This document shows, one piece after another, positions 1 to 12,200 of a stretch of DNA of 64,000 bases. A program made the translations under genes and the position numbers. Origin of the DNA: Psoroptes ovis (lineage: Eukaryota > Arthropoda > Arachnida > Sarcoptiformes > Psoroptidae); NCBI GenBank assembly GCA_002943765.1, contig PQWQ01000014.1:186001-250000 (forward strand), read 5' to 3'. The notes beneath the pieces are model-generated. The model was not told the origin of the DNA. It searched no databases and saw only the letters and a list, made by a program, of their open reading frames with translations. Positions within the stretch are counted from its first letter, which is position 1. Each line of letters starts with the position of its first letter.

Positions 1-3000
1 GACATTGATGAATGTTTAATCGGTAGCCTTCGCAATGATTATTTAGAACATTATGTCAATTTTCGCTTCACTGATCCGCATCATCATCATCATCCTTATA
101 ATCGACAAAATAATTTATTAACAACAACACTGCCAAATATTCAAGTGTGTTCACAAAAATGTGAAAATTCTGTGCCAGGATTTCAATGTTCATGTGCCAA
201 CGGTTATCGATTAAGAATCGATAAACGACGATGTAAAGCCATTCAAGCGCCTGAACCTATTTTGCTCATAGCAAATATAAATCACTTAAGGTATGTTTGT
301 GCGAAAAACTATAATGAATTTATCAATCATCAATTGCATTTATTCATTAGTTTTATTTTCGATATTTTTAATGCTAAAATGAAATTATGAATAATAAATT
401 TTTTTTATTCATCCATGATTCACTAATGATTTTCTCTACTCTCATAGAGCTTTAATTTTAGATTTAAATACAATTGTGAATAATAATAATTTCATACAAT
501 ATCATTATGATAATGATGATGATGATTCATCACAACAAGAAACAATTGATCAATCAATTGATAATATAAATAACAATGAGCTAATTATTGATGATTTTCA
601 TTATGAAAAAAAATTTTATTTTTGGATTGATACAAAAATGAAAAAAATTTTCAGTGCCTTTATTGATTTTAGTGATAAAAGTGATAATAATAATATTAAT
701 ATCAAAAATCATTCATCTTCCATGATTAAAAATAATCACAAGTTGCCTTTATTATCAACAATAACATTGAAAAAAATTCGACCAATCATAGAAATTGGTA
801 TCGTTGAACCAACTGATATTGTTGTCGATTGGATTAATGATAGAATTTATTGGACCGATTCTGGAGCATCAAAAATTGAATACAGTAATCTTGATGGACG
901 AAATCGTCGAATATTGTTCAAAAATTCTGTTGAAAAGCCTAAATCAATAGCAATAAATCCTGATAAGAATACATTGTATTGGAGTGATTGGGGACAACCG
1001 GTACGAATCGAAAGTTCATTTTTAGATGGTTCATTTAGGCAAATAATTATAAGTGCATTACTTATGAATCCTACTGGTATTACAATCGATTATCCAGCAA
1101 ATAAATTATACTGGATTGATATCAAACAAAATTTGATTGAATGTTCAAATTTAGATGGCTCAAATCGTTATACACTCGTACATGATAATATTAAATATCC
1201 AATTTCATTGACCATATTCGAAGACAATCTTTATTGGACGGGTCTTAAATCAACAAAAATTAATATTGTCAACAAATTGAATGGAAAACTCATATCAAAA
1301 ATCGAAACAAATCATAATAATTTTACTAATAATGACCAATCAAATATAATTGTCAATGTTTTTCATCCATTACGGCAGCCTAATGTAGAATTTAATGTTT
1401 GTCAAACTCATCCTTGTTCTGATATTTGTTTACCAAACAATAATTCTTATCGGTGCCTTTGTCCATTTGGATTCAGTTTTAGAGATCAAAATAATAAAAA
1501 ATGTCGAAAAGATTCCGATTTATTATTAATGTTTACACGACGAAATGAAATTCGAGCCATAAATCTGTCTAAGCGTAAATTAATGACAGAACAAAATAAT
1601 CCAATCGAAGATTTCAATCTTGATTACACTCTCCCCATTCTTCAAATTTCTTTTGTTGTTTCTATGGATTATGATTGGTCAACATCAACCATATTTTGGT
1701 CCGATTTATTCAATAAATCTATCAATAGTGCTCATTGGACAGGCCTACAACAACAGACCATAGTTAGCTCTTCATTAGAAGCTCCATCAGGAATAGCCTA
1801 TGACTGGATCACTAAAAATATTTATTGGGTCGATACTGGACGTAATGTCATTGAAGTGTCTAGAATCGATGGCTCCTTTCGTTCAATTGTTATCTGGAGA
1901 TCATTAGATCAGCCTCGGGATATTGTACTTGATCCTCAAACAGCATTAATATTCTGGTCTCAATGGAACAATCATTCAGCAAATATTGAAAGAGCCAGCA
2001 TGGATGGATCGTTTCGTATTCGAATCCATTCAACTAATTTAACGAGACCGCATGGATTAGCCATTGATCATGCAACTAAACGTCTTTATTGGACAGATTC
2101 TAGTCAATCTAGAATCGAATACTCATTTTATGGTAAGTGAATTTCTCATTTTTGTAATATTTTAAATTTTAGATTCGAACTATTAATTGAATTCAGACGG
2201 AACTGAAAGACATCAAATTTATTCGACAAATATTCGCCAGCCATTCGCTATCGTAATAAAAGATGAACTAGTTTATTGGTCAGATCTATATTTTCGTAAT
2301 ATACAACAAGCGAATAAAATAACGGGTCGTATGAGTAGTATTGTTGCAGAAAATTTAGACAATTTAATGGACATGATGATATTTCAATATAATCATACAA
2401 GTATACGCGATGATTTTCGTCTAACGCATAGAAATATTTGCATTCATTCCAAATGTTCACATTTATGTGTTTTATCAAATAATCATTTAGGCTATAAATG
2501 TTTATGTCCCATTGGAATACGTTTATTATTTGATAATGTCACTTGCGAATCTGATATGCAAAAATATTTAATAATGACAACACGTAATGATATCAAACGT
2601 ATATCATTTGACACTGAATATCGTTTCGATGTACGCTTACCAATAGATCGAAAATTATCGAATGCATTTGTTTTAGATGTACATTTACAAACGGATACAG
2701 TTTATTGGTCGGATACAAATGAAAAAATCATTTATAAATCTAAAATTCAAAATAGTAATAAAATTGAGAAAATACTAAATTATGGCTTAAGTGGTGTTAA
2801 TGGTTTAGCTATCGATAATGTTGGCAATAAAATTTATTGGACTGATGCTGATCGTAAACGTATCGAAGTAGCTAATTTAGATGGATCGTTTCGTAAAGTT
2901 TTGCTTAGTAAAGATTTAGATTCTCCTCGTGCAATTGCGCTCAATAGCAAAAGCGGTCATATGGTTTGGACTGATTGGGGCTCAACAGAAGTAAGAATTG

Positions 3001-5732
3001 AACGTGCTGATATGGATGGTAATAAACGTGCATTGATCGTGAATGAAAATCTTGGATGGCCTAACGGTATTATATTTACCGATCATGATCGTATAGTTTG
3101 GACTGATTCAAAAACACACACAATCGAGATTGTCGATTCAAATGGTAGTAATCGACATATAATAATTAAAGATTTACCATCACCATATGGTATCACAATT
3201 ATGGATCAACACATTTATTGGACTGATTGGCAAACACAAACAATTAATCGGCTATATTTGGATGAAAATAATTATAATTCAAACATCGAAAATGGTCCAA
3301 ATGTAAAAATGGAAACGATATCAAAATCGATGCATAATTTAGTTGATATTGTGGCTGTGAATAAAATTCCAAATAAAAATCAGCATAATCAAAGGAAACA
3401 AATGTGTATGAAAAATAATATTTGTTCACATTTATGTTTATTAAATAGTGATCCTGGTTATTCTTGTCATTGTCCATCTGGTGTTGCAATGCAAGAAGAT
3501 CGAATCAATTGTAAATCAGGTACATATAATTTGAATGTTAAGATCTGATGCTTTTTACGACACTTGATTTATATTTTTTTATTATTTACATTTAAGAAAT
3601 AAATGAGCAGATATTGATTGGTTGTGTAAATAATATAAGATATTTATCGTTAGATGTTGAAGATTGGATCGATATTTATTTACCAATTGATAGTTTAATT
3701 AATGTCATTTCATTTGATTTTCATTATCGTAATGGACAAATTTTTTATGCTGATTCACAAACAAACTCAATATTATCGTTGAAAATGACAAAAGGATCAA
3801 AATTAAATCAATTGCATTCGGAAAACTCATTAAAAATAATGAACATTATCGATAATGATATCAAGAAAATTAGCAGCATTGCTGTAGATTGGATTGCTGA
3901 TAATATTTATTGGAGTGATGAAGAAAAGCATTTAATTGAAGTTGCCAGAATCGATGGTACATCGAGAAAAATATTGATCGATCTTGATCTTGATCAACCC
4001 AAGTGTTTAGAAGTTATGCCAAACTCTGGATTTTTATTTTGGATTAATAGTGGAAATGATCAAAAGATTGAAAGAGGTGGGTGGTTTTTTTCACAGTTTT
4101 TTTTTGTTTTAACACAAATTTTTTATAGCTTTTCTCGATGGAAGTTCTCGGACAAAATTAATCGACTCAAATATTGGTTTATTGAATGGATTAACTGTCG
4201 ATGATGGAATTGAAAATTATGATCGAACACCTCGAATATATTGGAGTGATGGAATATTGAAAAGAATCGAAACATCGAATATTGATGGCTCACAACGTCG
4301 AATAATAATTGCTTCAGGATTAACATTACCATTCAGTATAACTGTGTTAGGAGAACATATTTATTGGTCAGATCTTTATCACAATGTTGTCGAACGTGCC
4401 AATCGGTGGACTGGCCTGAATTATGAATTGATTAGTGATAACATTGAAAATATTAAACAAATCAGAGCTATCTCAGAATCGAAACAAAAAATCGATTATT
4501 ATTGGGAAGATAATGATGACAATTCTGTCAATAATATTTTGCATTCAAATCCATGTTCAATACAGAATGGTCAATGTAGCCATCTTTGTTTATTTCGTTT
4601 ACATGGTTATATTTGTGCCTGTCCATTGATTGATGATCATAGACCATGTTCAACTGGTAAATTTGTGCTATAAATTTCCCAATCAATCATTAATTTAATT
4701 TCTTGCTAAGTTCCAGGACAAACTAATTTAACTTATGATATTAATATCGATGATTGGAAAGATCGAAAAGATGAACATTATGATCATGATGTACAAAACA
4801 ATACGATAAATAATCAAATTGATGAAGAATTTCCCGTACAAATTAATGATCATCAAATTGTTGAATCAATGAATGAGAGAGTGAATTTAATGAATGATAG
4901 CGATGATCATATTTTAATCGATGACATTGGCAATGATAATGGATTAATTGACGATAATGATTATAAAAACAATTCTTGTGTTTTAAATCTGTATGATTAC
5001 AATGTGTTTAACATATCAGATTGTTTTTCTTCATCGATTGATTTTTCAGGTGAATATAAATTTTTCAAAAAAATTTTATAAATTCCTAATTTATTTGAAT
5101 TTGATTACTTTATTTTTTTTTCAACAGGAAATTTCATTCAAATAGCTTGTAAAATTATTTTGATAGTATCGACATTGATTATTATTATCACGATCATAAT
5201 TATGTTATGTAAAAGGTATGTCCTTAACGCTTGAAGCAATCTGTTTTCAAAATTGATCGTAAAATTCAATTTTTTTCATAGAAATCTACAAAAAGCAGTT
5301 GAGTTCAGACACAAGCAGCAACATAAAAGAAATGCTAACAATGCATACAATGAATTTATTGATAAACAATTTGAAAATATGAATGCGACGACGACAACAA
5401 CAACTGTCTTGCCACCACCGCCTCCGCCATCATCGTTACCACTATCATTGACATCACAAAGAAAAATACTAATGGATAGAATTGTCGGATTCTCACCGTT
5501 GTACAATGATCATAACAAAATGATGAATAATGTTATGATGCCAATACAAACACAATTATCATCACCCAATATTGATAATCATGCCATCATCAACCGAACA
5601 TTGCAATCAAATGATAATAATGAGGATGATGACGATGTTGATGAACAATTTACGCAACGATTACATCAACAACAACAATCGTTCATTAATTTTAACAATT
5701 TCAACAACATAAATGCAGATATCATTGAATGA
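1..5732 (+). CDS. LRP4: LRP4-like low-density lipoprotein receptor-related protein, 5'-partial
   Basis: Exons by hand: <1-290, 448-2132, 2197-3519, 3597-4076, 4129-4656, 4717-5049, 5128-5215, 5282-5732. All phases agree, giving 1725 residues with the N-terminus outside the window. The visible part opens with a calcium-binding EGF module (DIDEC), then four YWTD/LDG beta-propellers, each closed by an EGF-like Cys module, then an acidic stalk, one transmembrane helix (exon 5128-5215) and a cytoplasmic tail of about 150 residues. This order, and the absence of LDLa repeats between propeller 4 and the membrane, fits LRP4 (the agrin/Wnt-pathway receptor) rather than LRP5/6, LRP1 or LRP2. The N-terminal LDLa repeats expected for LRP4 would lie upstream. 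Oddities: propeller 1 carries an Asn/Asp-rich insertion (about 476-760), and the tail shows neither a canonical NPxY nor PPPSPxS motifs, having only NNAY and a poly-Pro run. Confidence 0.88.
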
Positions 5733-6276
5733 AAATTTATTTTTGATTACACTACCTAATATCTTAACTGTCTGGGATAAATGACGGATGGAGATTGCTG
5801 ATGCTCATACTGCTAAATGGTTTTCCGTGACAAATCAGCAGCAACTTCACTGCCAATAGGAAACTGACTAAAATCTTGACGGGTTATAAGATGCACTAAA
5901 GCATCATACCTTATGCCACCCTTATGTCAATGGTACAATGGGGATTCTTTGCTATTTTTATCAGCGTCTATTGCACTGCCATTTTTTCTAATTGAATTTT
6001 GTTAAAACTTAATTTTTTATATTGAATTTTTGTTTTTATTATTAAAATTTAAAAAAAAAGAAATTTTTTAATTGAAAATTGTCATTTTTTGAATCGGAAA
6101 AATTTTGAATTTAAAAATAGAAAAAGCTATTATCGTCATCTATCGAGGTTGAAATGAAAACTAATGGGCATTTTTCTACTATTTGTGTTTTGGGTTTTGC
6201 AAAAATGCAAGAAATTTTTTATTTATCAATTTTCAATTTGTTTTCATTTTGATTAAACAATAATTTGAGCAATAAA
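5733..6276. other. Intergenic gap with an unusually structured, less A/T-rich block
   Basis: This gap separates the LRP4 stop from the next start codon. Its first 200 bp are clearly richer in G+C than the surroundings and contain nested complementary segments, described separately as a candidate ncRNA. The rest is A/T-rich. A CGTCATCTATCG element at about 6134-6145 lies 130 bp upstream of the next gene and resembles promoter elements elsewhere in the window. The first part may equally be the LRP4 3' UTR. Confidence 0.6.
5768..5940 (+). ncRNA. Candidate H/ACA-like structured RNA
   Basis: Two hairpins can be drawn. The 3' one is strong: TTGAC (5876-5880) pairs with GTCAA (5926-5930), GGG (5881-5883) with CCC (5919-5921), ATAA (5886-5889) with TTAT (5911-5914), and GATGC (5890-5894) with GCATC (5901-5905) around a six-base loop. 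It is followed by TGGT and an ACA triplet (5935-5937) three bases before 5940. An ANANNA-type box (ATAGGA, 5856-5861) lies between it and a weaker 5' hairpin (GCTGAT 5797-5802 with ATCAGC 5834-5839). Hairpin-H-hairpin-ACA is the H/ACA guide layout. The 5' basal stem is poor and the pocket-to-ACA distance is longer than usual, so a structured LRP4 3' UTR remains possible. Confidence 0.3.
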
Positions 6277-7242
6277 ATGTCAATCGATCACCAACAAAAT
6301 GCAGCAGTAGCAGCAGCAGCAATCTATGATGCTGATCAATCACAATCATCATCAATATCAGCATCAGCACAAGAATTATCAAACGATACTAAATTAACAA
6401 CACAAGAATTGGATCATCTTTGTTCAGTCATGTTACGTGCCAAAGTAATTTTTAATTTGAATATTTTTCCCGTGAAATTTTTCAAAATGATTTTCTTTTG
6501 TCCATCATTAGGAATTTGATGAAAAAGAAATGAAAATATTTGAGGGACAATTGTGTAAATATACCAATGTAGTCAAAGGTTGGCAATTTCGCTGGTTTGT
6601 GATTAATCCCGCAAAGGGTTTATTGGAATATTATTCAGTGAGTTCTAAAAATTGAATTATTTATCTAATTCATTGATATTGAATATTTTGACCAAACATA
6701 AAAAATTCAGTCAAAACATAGTCATAAACCAAGGGGCTGTTTTAATTTAGCAAATTGTCAAGTGATACCATCAGATGAAGATTCCCAAACATTTTCCGTA
6801 CATTCAGCATATGGCGATGTTTATAAATTAAAAGCAGCAAATGCTAAAGATCGTCAAATATGGGTTGATAATTTACGATCAGCAATACAATTGCAAGAAA
6901 GCCGTATACATCATCGAAATTCATTAATGACTGATGATACATCGCCATCATCATCATTGACTAAATTCAATTCTCCATTGACAACTGATTTATTGAATTC
7001 GTTTGATGGAGTTCAAAATCAAATAACAATTGTATGTTATTTTAAAAATCCTAAAATCCATTCTTATCATTTTTTTTTCTTTTTAGGCAAAAAATCACTA
7101 TGATCATATTGTAAAATTAATTGAAAACATATCAAATACTGATGAAGATTTATTAATATTAAAAGCAACATCATTAGCTACAATCAATTCATTGGAACAA
7201 TGTTTTTCAGTATTAGAATCATTGAATTGTAGAAAATTATAA
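6277..7242 (+). CDS. Short PH-domain protein of the OSBPL9/10/11 type
   Basis: Exons 6277-6444, 6512-6637, 6711-7031, 7087-7242 give 256 residues. After a low-complexity N-terminus, a PH domain runs from about residue 60 to 160, with the GWQFRWFVI, LLEYY and RQIWVDNLR signatures that I associate with the PH domains of oxysterol-binding-protein-related proteins 9, 10 and 11. That PH domain binds phosphoinositides at Golgi or contact-site membranes in the known family. The last exon ends in a short helical segment and a stop, and no lipid-binding ORD domain or EQVSHHPP motif follows before the next, oppositely oriented gene. It is therefore PH-only, against more than 700 residues for a full ORP9-11. 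An AATAAA-like signal follows the stop within a few bases. The ATG at 6277 was chosen because the frame upstream has only non-ATG starts. Confidence 0.75.
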
Positions 7243-7751
7243 AATAAAATTTCAAAAAAATGAATTTTATCAAGAATTAAGAAAATATTATTGATTATAA
7301 TGATAATGAAAATGAAAAAACAAAATATATAAAAAATGGATCATATTACAATTATTTATATTTTTGTTTGTTTGTTTAGAAAATGAGAATTTTTTAAAAA
7401 ATTATACAATTGAAAAAAATGATTCAATTTGATTAATTTTTATTTAAGAAGGTGATATCCATTGCAAGAAACCTAAAGGTATGAAAGTATTTTCGGCTTT
7501 TGTTTGTTATCAATTTTTTAAAATATTCATTTATATAAATGTGAATTCATGAATTTTCTTGTTGATTGTTTATTTATTTATTTATCTATTTAATCCATAA
7601 ACACCTGAAACGTCTTTTTTTTGTTGAAATAAATGAATGAAGTTTATCATACAAAAAGAATAAGTTCATGGCTGTTATTTGATAGTTTGATTATAAAATC
7701 AAATTATGAATTGTCCATTGTTTGTTATTCAATGATAATTGTAATAAATAT
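7243..7751. other. Convergent 3' intergenic region
   Basis: Tail-to-tail spacer between the PH-domain gene (+) and the SUMO-like gene (-). It is A/T-rich with TTTG and ATTT repeats and several possible AATAAA signals on either strand. No coding region or structured element was recognised. Confidence 0.6.
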
Positions 7752-8363
7752 TCATTTAATATAATGAGCAAGTATCACTTCATTATCTTTTATGTTCAAT
7801 GTTCTTGGTGTGTCATCATCTTCAACTAAACGTCCATGATACCAAAATAATACAGATTTATTATCAGTTTTTCTAACTTGTTGACAAAATCTATTTATTA
7901 ATTTACCAAATGGTGTATTGATTTTTATACGATAACAATATTGGCTCCAATTTTCATCAATAATTATAATTCTTAATTCTGAATTTATTTCTGGTGTTTG
8001 TTGTGATTGTTGTTGTTGATGATGATGATGATGTTCATGATCATTATTATTATTATTATCGCTACTTGTATTTTGTTGTTGTTGTTGTTGCATATTAACA
8101 ATATTTGTTATTGATGAATTTTGATTATTATTATTTGTATTTTTAATTGTATCAGCCAATTTTAATATATCTTTCATATTTGATTTTAATAGCAATTGTT
8201 GTTGTTGCTGTTGTTGATATTGCTGTTTTTGTGATTTATTTTTTTTATTTGAAAATTTATTATCAATTATCGACAATATTTGTTTATTATTAATATTTAA
8301 AAATTTATTGATAATTTTATTATCATTATTAATAAATAATTCTTTTATTTTATCATTTTCCAT
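7752..8363 (-). CDS. Low-complexity protein with a C-terminal SUMO-like (Rad60-SLD type) domain
   Basis: A single uninterrupted reading frame of 203 residues. The first 125 residues are Asn/Lys/Gln/His-rich with several polyglutamine and polyhistidine runs. The last 75 form a ubiquitin-like fold by pattern: an initial beta strand (ELRIIII), a second strand (YRIKINTPF), a helix (KLINRFCQQ), FWYHGRLVEDDDTP as the SUMO-type FxFxGxxIxxxDTP block, and a final strand (VILAHYIK). SUMO and the SUMO-like domains of Rad60/NFATC2IP share this block. The chain ends without the diglycine needed for conjugation, so it is more likely a non-covalent SUMO mimic than a conjugated modifier. Which family member it is cannot be settled here. 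An AAGATGG element 200 bp upstream of the start may mark its promoter. Confidence 0.65.
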   Translation of the reverse strand: MENDKIKELFINNDNKIINKFLNINNKQILSIIDNKFSNKKNKSQKQQYQQQQQQQLLLKSNMKDILKLADTIKNTNNNNQNSSITNIVNMQQQQQQNTSSDNNNNNDHEHHHHHQQQQSQQTPEINSELRIIIIDENWSQYCYRIKINTPFGKLINRFCQQVRKTDNKSVLFWYHGRLVEDDDTPRTLNIKDNEVILAHYIK

Positions 8364-8563
8364 CGATTTTTCTTCTTTACTTTACGTTTTCTTTTAATTT
8401 TTATTATAGAAACAATTTGACAATTATTATTATTATTTCAAATTCAATATTACGAGATCAATAAGCGATAAATTAAATAAATTAACCAAAAAACAAACAA
8501 TTTTGACCATCAAAAAATAGTAATATTAATAATAATAATAATAATAATCAACAGAAGAGATAT

Positions 8564-8579
8564 CAAGATGGTGGGCGCC
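8564..8579. promoter_or_regulatory. AAGATGG/GGCGCC promoter-like element
   Basis: The sequence CAAGATGGTGGGCGCC stands out from the A/T-rich background about 200 bp upstream of the SUMO-like gene's start codon. It contains the ATGG core of the YY1/Pho consensus and is one of several similar elements in this window that lie just upstream of genes. Its role as a transcription start-site element is inference. Confidence 0.35.
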
Positions 8580-9063
8580 TGATTGCACTCGCTTCAATTT
8601 GTTGTTTTTTTATTTTTTTGATACCCAAATCATTTTCTATAAACAGTAAACACACACAAATATCATGGATGGAAAGACAGATTTATACATGTAAAGAGCA
8701 GCTAACTGAGTCTGTGCGTTTTTTTATTATTTACATGTTTATGTCTATGCATGTTTTTGCATAGCAAATAATGTGAAGCAAAAAAAAGTGATTTGAAATT
8801 TTTTTTATTTTTGCTTGAAAAAAGTCAGGTTTGAAATTTTAAGAGATGCTGTAATCATCGATACAATCGATTCTTTCCTTCACCACAAAAAAATTCACAC
8901 ACATATAGAAGCTATGAATTCACAGTGATTAATTTTTTCAATGTTCAATGTTCATCAAATTCAAGTTAGGTTAAAATAGTCGAAAACTAGATCAGTATTG
9001 TTAAAATAGAAAACAAGAGACGAAAACATTTCGTTGCAGAGTCATTGATAGAGCAGCAAAATT

Positions 9064-9201
9064 ATGCTATCGCAAACGAGTAGAGGCGATTTAGGTTATA
9101 ATAGTCATAACAATCAGATTAAAGAAGTTAGATTAAGCCAACTTTTAAGAAATTTTCCGGCAAAGAGTTTACGGAAAGTTTATAAAAAATTTTTGCGCTA
9201 A
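9064..9201 (+). CDS. Possible small ORF, 45 residues, cationic C-terminus
   Basis: An ATG-initiated frame of 45 codons follows an in-frame TAG 15 bases upstream. Composition is unlike chance frames nearby: few Ile/Asn/Phe runs, balanced charge, and a basic amphipathic end (RLSQLLRNFPAKSLRKVYKKFLR spans residues 23-45 and is split here by description only). No known family was recognised. It could be noise, or an exon of a gene whose other exons I cannot see. Confidence 0.15.
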   Translation: MLSQTSRGDLGYNSHNNQIKEVRLSQLLRNFPAKSLRKVYKKFLR

Positions 9202-12200
9202 AATTTTTCTCGTTTTATTTGCCTCGAAGATTTGTTCTCCAACTTTGAACATGATTTTTTTTTTGGAAATTGAAAAATTTTGAACTTTTATTCATCGTAT
9301 ATTCATCATCATACAATGCTTTGCTTTATAAGAATGTTTTATCAATTTTGAAAGAAAAAAATTGAATTTTTCTCCAATTCAAATTGAGTAATATCAAAAT
9401 AATTGATTACAAAATTTTTGATTTTTCTCAACCCTTTTAATACTAGTGATAGCAGTAGTAATTTCAAGATTTTCGTTCGCATGCATTGGTTAATCACAGC
9501 CAGTGAATATCTCCGAGTGATTCATGAACAAAATTTTTGATTTTGTTCTTGTTATTTGTAATGATTTGGCAAATTTTGATTTTGATTACACGTTTACAAA
9601 CAAAACAAACACACACCGAATGACATTTGTACATTGCGTTGTTCAAATTTTTGAAAATTGAGTTTTTTGTAACCAGAAATTATTATTGAATTTTTTATAT
9701 TCATAAATAATTTCATCAATTTCGTATTCAAAACACGATTTTTATTTTGATTTTCAATTTATCACCTTGTTTTTTCCACCAGTACTCTTTCTATGGTACT
9801 TAATTCTCTGGCATGGTTAGGCCACACATACACACACAGTGTTGATCATAATCATAATTTAATGATTTGATTTTATGTGTTTTTTTCATGTTGATGTAAT
9901 CAAGTTAATCAGTTGATTTGTTGTAGTTATATTTTGATGTATGTATGTGTATGTAATAATAATAATACATGTAATGAATGTGTCAACATTAACTTTCGGT
10001 TATCTGGTTGATTTTATGGTTAAAACAACATGAAAATAAAATCAAATAAAACAAGAGACAATTCAATTTGTCGTTTTGCTATGTGCTCTGTGATTCTGAT
10101 TTGATTTGATTTAATCAAACTTTCATCACAAAACAACAACGAATCAGCAATACATAATAATGATAATAATCAAATAAATGTATCAATAATAATTACATCT
10201 GTCATGACAAGAGAATTTTTCGTCATTTCATCTATAATCAAATGTTAAAGATTCATTGAAGCGTTTCTTTGAGGCAAGCAACGCAAAGCACTGAATGTTT
10301 CAGCTGCTGTAAATCCTTGTTTTGAAACAACAAAAACAAAATGAAATCAAAATTTGAGGCAAAATCCTGGTTTGAAATTCCTGAAAATAGAAAAAATTTC
10401 GGCCAAAAATTTTGTTCAAATTCATCAAAGATGACATTTCGTGTATTCGTTTGTTTGTGTGTAGTTTTCGTGTATTTGTCCACTATAGGAAGACAATGAC
10501 GACAAAAACAAAACAGAATGACAAATGTTTGTTGATTGAATAATAATAATAATTCAATCGTTTGTATTTATTTATGTAAAATGAATAATGACCATTGATC
10601 ATTGTGTACAAATAATTGCAATTGAATAATGAATACGAGAAAAACAAATTTAAAAAATATTTTACATTTCTACAATTGGAAACGGCGGGTCCTTGTGTGT
10701 GTGTTCCCTGTGTGTATTTTACGAATATTTTAATGTTTATCAACAATGAAAAAATAATGAAAATTATTTGTTTATTACTTAACAAAATTATTTTTTTTTT
10801 TCGTTCGTTTGTTTTCATTTGTTTGCATATGATAATTAGAATATGCATTCATTAAGCAGCAATGTAATGTTATTCAGTAAGAATAAGAGATATATTGATT
10901 CTTGATTCACTATGGAAAAAAAACAAGGAGAAATTCATTGTACAATAAACAAGAAATAATGATAATGATAATGATGATTATAATATTGTATTGTAATTGA
11001 CAATGAATGCTTTCACTTGAATGACCAGTTATAATCGTCAGTTACAATCATCATCATCATCATCATTATTATTATCAGTGTTATTCAATCAAAACGTATT
11101 CATCTATTTAAAAAATAAAATAACATTCATTTCATTTTTGTAGACAAACAATGGGGAAACAATTTGACATGACATTATTTTTACATTTTATTTCTATTTA
11201 AACAACAAAGAAATGTAAAAAAAATGAATGAAATTATGCATTTTTTTTCTAATTTTCAAATATGCAAATTTATCACTTTGTAAATTACTAATGTTAATTA
11301 ATTCATTTTCATGAATTTCATGTAATTTTTTCAATGTTTGTAATTTGTTTAAATGAAATGAACGAAACAGAATATCTATTCATTTCAAATAATGATTGTA
11401 ATAATAATAATGGTAATGAATGAATGAAACAATTTTTTTTGACAATTTCAAGATGAAAATTGTCTCCGTATAAAAAAATTATTATTATTTTGATTTGAAT
11501 TTTGAATATCACCAGAAATTTTTCGTTAACATTATACCATGCTTGATACCTACCAATATGAAGATGTGCATATTCAATTTGAATCCTAAATCTATTTGAA
11601 TATTGAAAAAAAATCAAGTAAAAAAAATGAAAATACTTTGACAATTCTGTTTCAGGTCCTCAAAATACTGAAAAAAAAATCTGAAAAAATTTCAATTTTC
11701 GATTCGGATGAATTCATGGATGTAACCAGCCAAGCAAACCGAAATCCCGAAAAAAAGGACGACAAATAAAAAATGATTTAAAATTCAATTACCGAGTTGT
11801 GTTTAGTTTGTTTGAGATTTTATTTGACACAAACAACAAACGAACCAGCAAATAACATTTACCATTGGCCGTGGTCGCCAAAAAAAAAAACAAATCTATG
11901 ACATCGCATAAATACAAAAAATAAATCAGATGATACACGCCATTCAATGCGAAATAGATGGAACACATTTCTAATTCAGATTCAATCGTGTATTTGGTTC
12001 TGGAAGAAAACCTTTTTTTTCGATTAAAATAAAATTCAAGTCCCAACTAAAGAGGAAAAAAATTCAATTTACTGGGACCTTTTCATTTCTTTAATTTTGG
12101 TCAATGATTTCACTTGATAAAATGGGCCATGGTTTGAAAAATTATGTAATTTTACTTTTATTTTTTACTGAAATTGAAAATTCAAGATGGAAAAATTTTC

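Noticed and set aside
1..5732. LRP5/6 (arrow) as identity for the YWTD receptor
   Set aside because: No LDLa repeats between the fourth propeller and the membrane, no PPPSPxS motifs, and the EGF-propeller order with ...RPCS ending fits LRP4 better.
5781..5831. SECIS element (ATGA ... TGA with complementary CGGA/TCCG)
   Set aside because: The helix is interrupted, the apical AA is misplaced, and LRP4 upstream is not a selenoprotein with an in-frame TGA.
10483..10855. Overlapping open frames of 79-121 codons on both strands
   Set aside because: Ile/Phe/Lys/Asn-rich, mutual shadows in A/T-rich DNA with CA/GT runs, no motif or splice context.
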